A stretch of DNA of 64,000 nucleotides from CAZCAC01 sp964496575 (GTDB lineage: Bacteria > Planctomycetota > UBA1135 > GCA-002686595): positions 1-64,000 of the forward strand of contig CAZCAC010000029.1 of the NCBI GenBank assembly GCA_964496575.1, given 5' to 3'. The notes under the pieces were generated by a model. That model did no database searches, had not been told where the DNA came from, and saw only the letters and a program-made list of their open reading frames with translations. The position numbers and the translations under genes are program-made. Shown one piece after another: positions 33,790 to 41,434 of the stretch (within the stretch, counting starts at the first letter, position 1; the number at the start of each line of letters is the position of its first letter).

Positions 33790-34407
33790 TCAGCCCTCTT
33801 CCACCTCGAGGATCCGGGCCAGCTTGAGGATCGCGGTGCGGTGCCGATGCCGCAGGGCCCCGCGGGAGATCTCCATCACCTCGATGATCCGAGCCATCGG
33901 CAGCTCCTCGAAGTAGCGGAGGATGATCAGCTCCTGCTCCTCCGGCGTGAGAATCTCCGCCATCCGCTCGACCAGCCGTTCCTGCGCGTCGAGGATGGCC
34001 AGGGACTCCGGGGGATTCCGGGACTCGTGGTCCGGGCAGACCGAGAGCCACCAGCTGTCCGTTCGCGTCTCGCCCAGGGTCCGATTGCGCCGCCTGATCC
34101 AGCGGGCGGCCCGACGCCGGAAGTCGCCGTTCTTGCTGATCACCACCCGGCGCAGCCAGGCGCGGAAGGAGCCCTTGCCTCTGTACTCGAAGTCCTCGAT
34201 GTGGCTCCAGACCGAGAGGAAGCAGGACTGGATCACGTCGTCCGCCTCCCCGATCCCCAGGTTGGCGTGCTTTCGGGCCGCGAGGGAGAGATACGGGCGG
34301 AAGCGGCGGTAGACCTCCCGCCAGGCATCCTGGTCTCCGCTCTTCACGTGGGTGAGGAGCTCCTCGGTGCAGAGCGAGTTGAATCCCTCGGGAACGGTGC
34401 TGGCCAT
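33790..34407 (-). CDS. ECF-type RNA polymerase sigma factor
   Basis: A 205-residue sigma-70-family factor. Region 2 is about 20-100 (VYRRFRPYLSLAARKHANLGIGEADDVIQSCFLSVWSHIEDFEYRGKGSFRAWLRRVV), and region 4 is at the C-terminus (ILTPEEQELIILRYFEELPMARIIEVMEISRGALRHRHRTAILKLARIL). The insertion of basic residues between the regions (RRRAARWIRRRNR) is common in planctomycete ECF factors. The start may alternatively be the ATG at 34479. No anti-sigma factor gene is adjacent, and the neighbours (S41 protease, UroD-like) do not reveal the regulon. Confidence 0.88.
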   Translation of the reverse strand: MASTVPEGFNSLCTEELLTHVKSGDQDAWREVYRRFRPYLSLAARKHANLGIGEADDVIQSCFLSVWSHIEDFEYRGKGSFRAWLRRVVISKNGDFRRRAARWIRRRNRTLGETRTDSWWLSVCPDHESRNPPESLAILDAQERLVERMAEILTPEEQELIILRYFEELPMARIIEVMEISRGALRHRHRTAILKLARILEVEEG

Positions 34408-34578
34408 CGGTGCGAGTGAGAGGAGGTTTCCTCGGTGGAGGGGGGGCCACCGGGCCTCTCGTGCGTGCCGTTCCATCATAGGGTCTCTCGCCGACCTCGC
34501 ACGCCGGGAGAGCGTGATCTTCGGCGTCCGGAGCCGATTCCTCGCGGATTCCGTCGGCCCGAAGGCCGTGGGTGATCC

Positions 34579-35850
34579 TCAGCTCCCGCCGCCGTACTCG
34601 CGCAGTGCCTCGAAGAGGGCCAGGGCGTTCTCCAGCGGCGTGTCCGGCTGGACGTTGTGCACCGTGTTGAAGACGAAACCGCCCCCCGACCCGAAGGTCT
34701 CGATGCGCTCGCGCACCTCGGCGCGGACCTCCTCGGGCGACCCGAAGGGCAGGGTCTTCTGCGTGTCGACGCCGCCTCCCCAGAAGACCAGGTGGGCGCC
34801 GAAGCGTTCCTTCAGGCGCGTCGGATCCATGTCCTTCGCCGAGCACTGCACCGGATTCAGGATGTCGAAGCCCGCCTCGACGAAGTGCTCGATCAGCGGA
34901 TAGACCCCGCCACAGGAGTGGATGAAGGCCTTCCACGAGGTGTTCTCGTGAACCCAGTCGTTCACGCGACGATGGTAGGGCTGGAACAGCTTGCGGTACG
35001 TATCCACGGCGAGGAAGGGCCCCCGCTGAGTCCCGAAATCGGTACCGGTGAGGAAGACCGCGTCGACCCGATCGCCGACCACGCCGTGGACCTTCTCCAG
35101 GTTGGCCAGGGCGATCTCGCACTGGCGGTCGAAGAGCTCCGCCAGGTAGTCCGGACGCGTGTGCAGGCTGATGTACCACTCCTCGATGTCGCGAATTCCC
35201 CGGGGATTCTTGAGCCAGGGGGCGGGGACGAGTGCGATGTCACCGAACGCCGTGCCGCCGAAGCAGGCGAGGATCGCCTTGTCCGTTCCGGCGTACAGGC
35301 GCTCGGCTTCCCGCTCGAAGTAAGCCAGGTCGGCATCGGTGATCGGCCCGAACTCCTCGAGGTTGTCGCCGACGTCGAGCGTGGCGTCATCGATCGGAGG
35401 CTGCCTGATGATCGAGTCGAAGTAGAAGCCGCCCTTCGGCATTCGCCCGCTGGCCGGAGCGGAGCGATCTCCCTCGGGGTACTGCAGCAGGTCACCGTCG
35501 GATTCGACCTCGGTGTTGAATCCTTCCGCCACGAGCACGGGCGTCCCATCGAAGGTGGTCCATTCCCTCCACCCCTCGTTGCGGAATCCGAACATCGTCT
35601 TGGGTGGCAAGAGCGCCGTCACGTCGATGCCGAGTGCATCCAGGAGATCGGGGGCGAGCTCGCCCAGCATCTGGTACGGCTCGATCACCTTGACCGGCGT
35701 GCCCGCGGGATCGAGTCCCAGCGCCTGTCGCAAGAGGTAGACGACCCTCACGTGCATTCCGGTGACAGCGCTCCCGCCGATGTCGACCGGCAGGCGGTCG
35801 GTCTCCTGGTGGGCGAGGGCCCTTCGGACTCGTTCACGTGAGGTGGTCAT
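34579..35850 (-). CDS. Uroporphyrinogen decarboxylase (URO-D) family protein
   Basis: A 423-residue TIM-barrel protein of the URO-D/corrinoid methyltransferase superfamily. Typical pieces are TSRERVRRALAHQETDRLPVDIGG at the start, FIHSCGGVYPLIEHFVEAGFDILNPVQ near 310 and GGVDTQKTLPFGSPEEVRAEVRERIE near 365. Planctomycetes have many such paralogues that are not HemE; several act on methylated or sugar-related substrates. The divergent Gfo/Idh/MocA gene supports a catabolic role over heme synthesis. ATG 35850 has AGGAG 8 nt upstream; a TAGAAT box lies 32 nt before it. Confidence 0.85.
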   Translation of the reverse strand: MTTSRERVRRALAHQETDRLPVDIGGSAVTGMHVRVVYLLRQALGLDPAGTPVKVIEPYQMLGELAPDLLDALGIDVTALLPPKTMFGFRNEGWREWTTFDGTPVLVAEGFNTEVESDGDLLQYPEGDRSAPASGRMPKGGFYFDSIIRQPPIDDATLDVGDNLEEFGPITDADLAYFEREAERLYAGTDKAILACFGGTAFGDIALVPAPWLKNPRGIRDIEEWYISLHTRPDYLAELFDRQCEIALANLEKVHGVVGDRVDAVFLTGTDFGTQRGPFLAVDTYRKLFQPYHRRVNDWVHENTSWKAFIHSCGGVYPLIEHFVEAGFDILNPVQCSAKDMDPTRLKERFGAHLVFWGGGVDTQKTLPFGSPEEVRAEVRERIETFGSGGGFVFNTVHNVQPDTPLENALALFEALREYGGGS

Positions 35851-35882
35851 CGAGCGTCTCCTGTTGAAGGATGAGAATGGGC

Positions 35883-35888
35883 ATTCTA
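35883..35888 (-). promoter_or_regulatory. TAGAAT -10-like box, URO-D-like gene
   Basis: Minus-strand TAGAAT 32 nt before the URO-D-like ATG; it lies back-to-back with a TACAAT box for the divergent gene. Confidence 0.45.
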
Positions 35889-35906
35889 TCCCTCGGTCTC
35901 GAGCTC

Positions 35907-35912
35907 TACAAT
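35907..35912 (+). promoter_or_regulatory. TACAAT -10-like box, Gfo/Idh/MocA gene
   Basis: TACAAT 28 nt before ATG 35941 in the 90-bp divergent gap. Confidence 0.45.
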
Positions 35913-35940
35913 CCGACGCCATTCACGTCGGGGATCACTC

Positions 35941-37152
35941 ATGTCAGAGGGGCGGACGATGCACGAGATCACCTTGCTCGGTACGGGATTCATCGGGAGC
36001 TTCTACACCACGGTTCTCCAGGGACACCGGCGGCGCGATCGGATCGGCGTGGTCTACTCTCGTTCGAAGGAGAGGGCAGAGAGCTTCGCGCAGCAGCGTG
36101 GAATCCCGATCCACACGACCGATCTGCGGGAAGCGACCGAACATCCGAGCACGGGCGTGGTCCTGATCGGTCTGCCCAACGACCTCCACGAGGAGAGCGT
36201 TCGCCTCGCGGCGCGGGCCGGCAAGGCGGTCCTGTGCACGAAGCCCCTGGGCCGGAATGCCGCCGAGGCGCATCGGATGCTCGAGGAAGTGGAGCGCGCC
36301 GGTGTCTTCGGCGGCTACCTCGAGGATCTCGTCTACACCCCCAAGACCCTGAAAGCACTCGAAGCCGTCCGGGCCGGAGCCCTGGGCAGGATCCTGTGGA
36401 CCCGCTCCCGGGAGACCCACCCCGGCCCCCACAGCGACTGGTTCTTCGACAACGAGCGAGCCGGTGGAGGAGCCCTGGTGGATATGGGCTGCCACTGTAT
36501 CGAGATCGGCCGCGCCTTCATCGGCAAGAACGAGCGGCCCCTCGAAGCGATGTGCTGGACCGACACCCAGGTGCATCCGATCGACGCCGAGGACCACGCG
36601 ATCGCCCTGGTTCGCTACGCCGGCGGAGCCGTGGCCCAGGTGGAAGTGAGCTGGACCTTCCGGGGGGGGATGGATCTGCGCGATGAGGTGTCGGGGACCG
36701 AGGGGACGATCCGGCTCGATCACTTCCTCCGGACCGGGTTCGAGATGTACACCGCGGTCGGTCGCGACGGGTACGTCGCCGAAAAGGCGGAGTCGGACCG
36801 GGGTTGGTTGTTTCCGGTGGGGGACGAGGTGCACGAGCTGGGGTACGTCGACATGTTCACCGACGTCTTCGAGGCGATCGACGCGAATCGTCCGCCGATG
36901 GAGACGTTCTACGACGGGTATGTGGTGAACGCGATCATGGATGCCTGCTATCGATCGGCGAAGTCGAAGCGCTGGGAGAGCATCGAGATCTCGGACTGGC
37001 GGGGGGATGAGGTGACCGAGGAGTGTGGGGGAGCGGGGTCCGGGGCTTCCGAGGAGGTCGTGATCAAGGAAGAGCGGCTTCCGGACGGGAGGTTGAAGAG
37101 GATTCTGCGCGAATCGTCGACCGGGAGGATCTTCGAGAGGGTCGAGGAGTGA
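35941..37152 (+). CDS. Gfo/Idh/MocA family oxidoreductase
   Basis: A 403-residue NAD(P)-dependent sugar or cyclitol dehydrogenase-like protein. The Rossmann motif is LLGTGFIGSFY near residue 12. The usual E-K-P catalytic lysine motif reads CTKPLGRN (Lys kept, Glu replaced by Thr). A later GGALVDMGCHCIEIGRAF supplies the Asp and His of the active site. The C-terminal 45 residues after ISDWRG are an extra charged tail. The ATG at 35959 (MHEITLLG) has a stronger AGAGGGG ribosome-binding site and may be the true start. Divergent from the URO-D-like gene. Confidence 0.9.
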   Translation: MSEGRTMHEITLLGTGFIGSFYTTVLQGHRRRDRIGVVYSRSKERAESFAQQRGIPIHTTDLREATEHPSTGVVLIGLPNDLHEESVRLAARAGKAVLCTKPLGRNAAEAHRMLEEVERAGVFGGYLEDLVYTPKTLKALEAVRAGALGRILWTRSRETHPGPHSDWFFDNERAGGGALVDMGCHCIEIGRAFIGKNERPLEAMCWTDTQVHPIDAEDHAIALVRYAGGAVAQVEVSWTFRGGMDLRDEVSGTEGTIRLDHFLRTGFEMYTAVGRDGYVAEKAESDRGWLFPVGDEVHELGYVDMFTDVFEAIDANRPPMETFYDGYVVNAIMDACYRSAKSKRWESIEISDWRGDEVTEECGGAGSGASEEVVIKEERLPDGRLKRILRESSTGRIFERVEE

Positions 37153-37227
37153 GCGGGTAGCTGTGGTCTTCTGGATGCCCGATCCGAAGTCGCCCAACCG
37201 CAGCCGTGAGCCAGGAGACTCTCGGCT

Positions 37228-38877
37228 CTACTCTTCCTCTCCCTCCACCAGTCCCGGGAACACCGCCTCCAGCCACGGCCGTTCCTGCACGTCCGCGATC
37301 CCGCGAGCGATGCTCCACTCCAGCACCACCACGCGAGGCTCCGGCCACGTCGCGTAGTACTCGAAGTTGACCTCTAGGGGCCCGAACACTCGCTCGACCT
37401 CCCCCCGAACCAACCCGGGCCAGAGCTCCACCTTGCGCAGCTCGTGCCGGAAGCCGACGAAGTACTCCGCCTCTCCACCGCCGACGGTCACCGCGTTTCC
37501 CGGCACCGTCGAACCCGCGGCTTCGATCAGCTTCACCACCTGGGGGGTCACGAAGAGACGCTCGTCAGGGCGGTCCGCCACGTATTCGATCAGCTCCTCG
37601 ACGAATCGATCGCTATGCCTCGCCCTTACGCTCTCCGCCGCGGCCACGCTCCAGATCACGTTGGCCAGCAGAGCGATCCCGAGCGCGGCCGCCACCGCGG
37701 TTCGCAGCACTTTTCCTCTGCCCAGGTCCTGGACGACTCCGAATCCCCTCGCAGCCAGCACCGCTCCGAACGGCGCCACGAACAGGAGGTTCCGTACGAA
37801 CATCACCCGCTGAGTCGAGATGTACAGCACGTACAAGAGGGGCAGCGCCACCAGCAACAGTAGCTTCGACCGCGACTCATGCATCACCGCGGCCGCCCCG
37901 ACCAGAGCCAGTGCCGTCACCAAGAGCGATGCCAGGAGGAGCGGTGAAGGCAGCACGACTCCCAGGTACTCCAGGTTCCGCGACAGGTGATCCCAGCCCG
38001 CGTCGACCGTGAAGCCGTAGTGTCCCAGCTCGCGGTAGTGCCGCATCTCGTAGCGTACGTTCTGCGTGAACACGAGCGGCCGCAGCACCGCCCCCGGTGT
38101 CGTCAGCAGGAACGTCACCAGGAACACTCCGACCATCCGCACCGCCCCGGCCGCTCTCCTCCGAAACCGCTCCTCTCCCCCGACCGCCCAGCACACGCCG
38201 ATCACCGGCAGCAGCAACAACCCCGCATTGTACTTCGTCCCGGTCGCCAGCCCCGCGGAGACCGCCGCCAGCAACACCCACCTTCGTCTCCCCGGCTCGT
38301 CCAGCGCGCGCAGCAAGAGCATCACGCAAAGCGCCGCGAACATCATCATCAGGGCGTCCGGCGCGGCCCACCGGGCGTGATAGCCCACCTCCCACGAGAA
38401 CCCCAGCACCCCCGTGGCGACCAGCCCCTCGCTCCAGCGCCCGCGCCACGATAGCGCCAGCAGCCAGACCCAGATCAAGGAGAGGGCGGACAGCCACAGG
38501 AAGCAGCGCCGCAATCGGAGGTGATACTCCTCAGTCTCGGTGAACTGCGCGAGCTCGGCCAGGAAGACCTTCCGCTTGCGCTTGCCGATCTCCACCCCTT
38601 CGATCGCCTCGGGGGCGAGTGCGAACGCCGACACCCAGAAGCTCATCGAGGGGTAGTTGTACGTCTCCGGCAGCAGCGTCTCCTCCTCGATCGCCGTCCG
38701 GATGCTCTGCCAGCGCAGCGGCTCGTCCCAGTGGCGGCCGAAATCCAGCCCCCGCTCTCCGATCCAGAGGAACAGGACCAGCGGCACCAGCAGCGACAGT
38801 CCCTTCGCCACCCGCCGCGGCCACGCGCGTCCCCGGTCGGGCACACCGGGCTCCAATCCGTCTTCTGCGCTCATCAT
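37228..38877 (-). CDS. GT39-like membrane glycosyltransferase
   Basis: A 549-residue polytopic protein of the dolichyl-phosphate-mannose mannosyltransferase/ArnT (GT-C) type. The first luminal loop has GRHWDEPLRW, with the Asp-Glu pair of this fold. HARWAAPDALMMMFAALCVM and ATGTKYNAGLLLLPV are the usual later motifs, and ten or more hydrophobic segments follow. The C-terminal 130 residues form a soluble domain. It would transfer a sugar from a polyprenyl phosphate donor to lipid or protein outside the membrane. Start at ATG 38877 or 38874; a TACAAT box lies 33 nt upstream. Confidence 0.82.
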   Translation of the reverse strand: MMSAEDGLEPGVPDRGRAWPRRVAKGLSLLVPLVLFLWIGERGLDFGRHWDEPLRWQSIRTAIEEETLLPETYNYPSMSFWVSAFALAPEAIEGVEIGKRKRKVFLAELAQFTETEEYHLRLRRCFLWLSALSLIWVWLLALSWRGRWSEGLVATGVLGFSWEVGYHARWAAPDALMMMFAALCVMLLLRALDEPGRRRWVLLAAVSAGLATGTKYNAGLLLLPVIGVCWAVGGEERFRRRAAGAVRMVGVFLVTFLLTTPGAVLRPLVFTQNVRYEMRHYRELGHYGFTVDAGWDHLSRNLEYLGVVLPSPLLLASLLVTALALVGAAAVMHESRSKLLLLVALPLLYVLYISTQRVMFVRNLLFVAPFGAVLAARGFGVVQDLGRGKVLRTAVAAALGIALLANVIWSVAAAESVRARHSDRFVEELIEYVADRPDERLFVTPQVVKLIEAAGSTVPGNAVTVGGGEAEYFVGFRHELRKVELWPGLVRGEVERVFGPLEVNFEYYATWPEPRVVVLEWSIARGIADVQERPWLEAVFPGLVEGEEE

Positions 38878-38910
38878 CAGGTGAACGGCGACTCCAGCCG
38901 ATCGAATCCG

Positions 38911-38916
38911 ATTGTA
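38911..38916 (-). promoter_or_regulatory. TACAAT -10-like box, GT39-like gene
   Basis: Minus-strand TACAAT 33 nt before the start at 38877, in the divergent gap to the gene at 39080. Confidence 0.4.
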
Positions 38917-39079
38917 GGCTTCCGGGAGGGGGGAACCAGGGCGATTCGCCCCGCTTGGAGCTCGGGAACGGCGCCCGCGCAAACTCGCCTCCTGCCGGGT
39001 ACCATGATCGCGTCTCGCCGGGGGGCACCCGATCCCCGCGGCATCTCGCACACCAAGAGAACCGACGAGGACACTCACG

Positions 39080-41065
39080 ATGCTCCTGACCCTCTGCCTG
39101 CTCCTTCCCCTGCTCCAGGACACCGCTCAGGATCCGGCCGCCGAAGCCGCTCCGCAGGCACACACCGAGCCCTACTTCTCGCTCCAGTACACCGGGCTCG
39201 ACAGCTTCCTCGTCGATCCGAAGGACGCGGGGCTGCGGAAAGCGCTGGGGATGGCCGACGACCGACTCCTCGAAGTGCTGCGCGAGTTCGGCCAGGACGA
39301 TCTGCCTCCCGGCACGATCGAACTGGTGGCCGGGCTCCTGAGCGGTCCGGTGGCGTTGACCCTCGACATGGCCGACGAGCCGATTCCGGGGTTGCCCGTG
39401 CCCGTGGTCGCCGAGCTCCTCGTGTCCCGTGACTCGGAAGCCGCCGCCCAGACGCTCACCGGAGACCTCGTGACCTGGCTGGAGGGGCTGGGGATGCCGC
39501 TGGAGCAACCCGCTCCCGGCGAGACGTGCGCGCTGCCCGCGCCGGTGCCCCTCTGGATGGGAACCGACGGCCGCGAGTTCTTCATTCGCTTCGGGCGAGA
39601 GTCCACGACTCTCGCGCCGAGCCTCGACGATCTCGTGCCCGCGGGCTCGAACCTCTCCTTCGCCGGCCGGATGGACTACGGGAGCTTCCTGAGCCTGGTG
39701 ATGGAGATGGAGGGAGTCGCGGGCGCTCAGGGCGACGAGATGATGGCCCTCTTCGACCAGATCGGCCTGTCCGACATGGCCTACGAGTGGGCCATCGCCA
39801 CCGACGACCAGCGGCAGCTGATGGTCTTCAACATGCCCGGCTGGGGGAAGACGGCGCGCGAGCTCGGGCTGCTCGCGGAGAAGAACCTCGACGAGGAGTT
39901 CCTGCGCTGCATCCCGGCCGACGCCACGTGGGCATCGTGCTTCTCCTTCGATCTGCGCGGGGTGCTCGAGTACTACCAGGGCCTGATGGACATGGCGACC
40001 GATGGTGAGATGGACCTCATCGCGGTGATCGAGGAGGCGGTCGACATCAACGTCGAGGAGGAGCTGCTCGCCCCCTTCGGATCGCGCGGTGCCATCTACG
40101 CCTCCGACACCACGGGCGGAGGTGGAGCCATGTCGATGGTGCTGGTCCTCGAGCTCGCCGACCGCGACGCCTTCGTGAAGACCCTGGCGCGCGCCAAGGA
40201 GGCGGTGAATGGACCGCTGGCCGACATGGCGAGCGGCTACGTGCGCTTCTCCGACTGGAACGGTCCGGGGATTCACTTCGGATCCCTGATCTTCCCCGGC
40301 ATGCCGATTCCCTTCGAGCTGACCGTGATCGCAGGTGGCAGCCACGCGGTGATCGCACTCACACCTCAGGCGGCGCTCGCCGCGATTTCCCAGGTGGTCG
40401 AGCCCGGGTCGTCGCTCCTGGACAACCCCGCGTTCCGCGAGCAGTTGTCCGGCCCGGTAGACGGCTGCACGGCCATCCAGTTCGTCGACACGCCGCGCCT
40501 CCTGCGCGACGGCTACGGGACCGTGGCCCTCGTCTGCGCCGCGCTCACCAACGCCGTTCGCTCCCCGAGCGATGCCCAGCGGGATCCCGGCTTGATCCTG
40601 CCCGGCTACGCCGAGCTGGGTCACGACGCGAAGGCGATCGTTGGCACGGTGCGCGTGGTGGGGGACGACTTCCGGACCGAATATCGAGCGGATCGCTCCC
40701 AGCTGGTCAACGCGACCGGGATCGTCGGGATGCTCTTCAACGGACCGGCTCTCCCGCTGGTGGCGCTGGGTCTCACGGGGACGCTGGCGATGCCCCGGGT
40801 GGCGCACTCCATGGAGGATGCCTACGAGGGGAAGGCGATGGCCGACATCGAGGAGATTCACGCGGCCCTGAGGCAGTACAACGTCCTCAATGGCCGCTAC
40901 CCGGACAGCCTCGAGGAGCTGGTGATCCCGGACGCGAATGGGGCCCGATTCCTGGAGACCGAGAACGGCATCATCGACCCGTGGGGCGTGCCCTACGGCT
41001 ACCGCCCGCCGACCGACGACGATCCCAGTCCTCAGGTGTGGTGCGAGTCGCTCGGGGGGTTCTGA
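39080..41065 (+). CDS. Exported protein with C-terminal pseudopilin (GspG)-like domain
   Basis: A 661-residue protein with a short hydrophobic N-terminus (MLLTLCLLLPLLQDTAQD). Residues 35-540 form a large alpha/beta region with a repeated Phe/Leu and Asp-Gly pattern, broadly like DUF3352-type exported proteins. One hydrophobic helix lies at about 548-572 (MLFNGPALPLVALGLTGTLAMP). The last 75 residues (DIEEIHAALRQYNVLNGRYPDSLEELVIP...GIIDPWGVPYGYRPP) match the calcium-site part of the type II secretion major pseudopilin GspG. No secretion genes are nearby, so the role is unknown; the domain may anchor or structure the protein at the membrane. Confidence 0.7.
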   Translation: MLLTLCLLLPLLQDTAQDPAAEAAPQAHTEPYFSLQYTGLDSFLVDPKDAGLRKALGMADDRLLEVLREFGQDDLPPGTIELVAGLLSGPVALTLDMADEPIPGLPVPVVAELLVSRDSEAAAQTLTGDLVTWLEGLGMPLEQPAPGETCALPAPVPLWMGTDGREFFIRFGRESTTLAPSLDDLVPAGSNLSFAGRMDYGSFLSLVMEMEGVAGAQGDEMMALFDQIGLSDMAYEWAIATDDQRQLMVFNMPGWGKTARELGLLAEKNLDEEFLRCIPADATWASCFSFDLRGVLEYYQGLMDMATDGEMDLIAVIEEAVDINVEEELLAPFGSRGAIYASDTTGGGGAMSMVLVLELADRDAFVKTLARAKEAVNGPLADMASGYVRFSDWNGPGIHFGSLIFPGMPIPFELTVIAGGSHAVIALTPQAALAAISQVVEPGSSLLDNPAFREQLSGPVDGCTAIQFVDTPRLLRDGYGTVALVCAALTNAVRSPSDAQRDPGLILPGYAELGHDAKAIVGTVRVVGDDFRTEYRADRSQLVNATGIVGMLFNGPALPLVALGLTGTLAMPRVAHSMEDAYEGKAMADIEEIHAALRQYNVLNGRYPDSLEELVIPDANGARFLETENGIIDPWGVPYGYRPPTDDDPSPQVWCESLGGF

Positions 41066-41080
41066 CCCGAGCGTCGGTCA

Positions 41081-41434
41081 GAAGAGCTTCAACCGCTTCA
41101 GCTGGTGATCGGGGAAGAAGCCCCGCGGCGCCTTGAAACGGGCCGCGCAGCGACCGCGGGAGGAGGCTCTGGATCGCGAGTCCCCGGAAGATTCCGCTGC
41201 CCTCGGTCGCCGTCGCGCTTCCGGTAGCTCTTTGCCACCTTGTCGACGAGGCGTCGCGGCGGGTCGTCGTCGACGAAGTAGCGCGCCAGCTTGGTCGCCA
41301 GGAACTCCGCGGTGTCCTCGTGCCGGCAGAGGATCTCGAGGATCCGCTCGCCCAGGCCGGGACCGTCCTCCTTGTCGCGGCGCAGCACGTAGCCGAGGAA
41401 GTTCTTGTCGCTGACGATGTGCCGGTCGTGGTCT
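41081..41434 (-). pseudogene. Remnant of a DUF1800-family gene
   Basis: Directly after the S9 peptidase stop, one minus-strand frame reads GEDHDRHIVSDKNFLGYVLRR, GERILEILCRHEDTAEFLATKLARYFVDDDPP and RRLVDKVAKSYRKRDGD, matching the C-terminal part of DUF1800 proteins. After about 41210 sense moves to other frames (FRGLAIQSLL, then FKAPRGFFPDHQLKRLKLF ending at TGA 41081). There is no start codon, N-terminal two-thirds or continuous frame. The S9 gene now occupies the place of the missing part, which suggests an old deletion or rearrangement. Confidence 0.7.

Noticed and set aside
34579..35850. hemE (heme biosynthesis)
   Set aside because: The protein is longer and divergent from HemE, and its neighbours are not heme genes.
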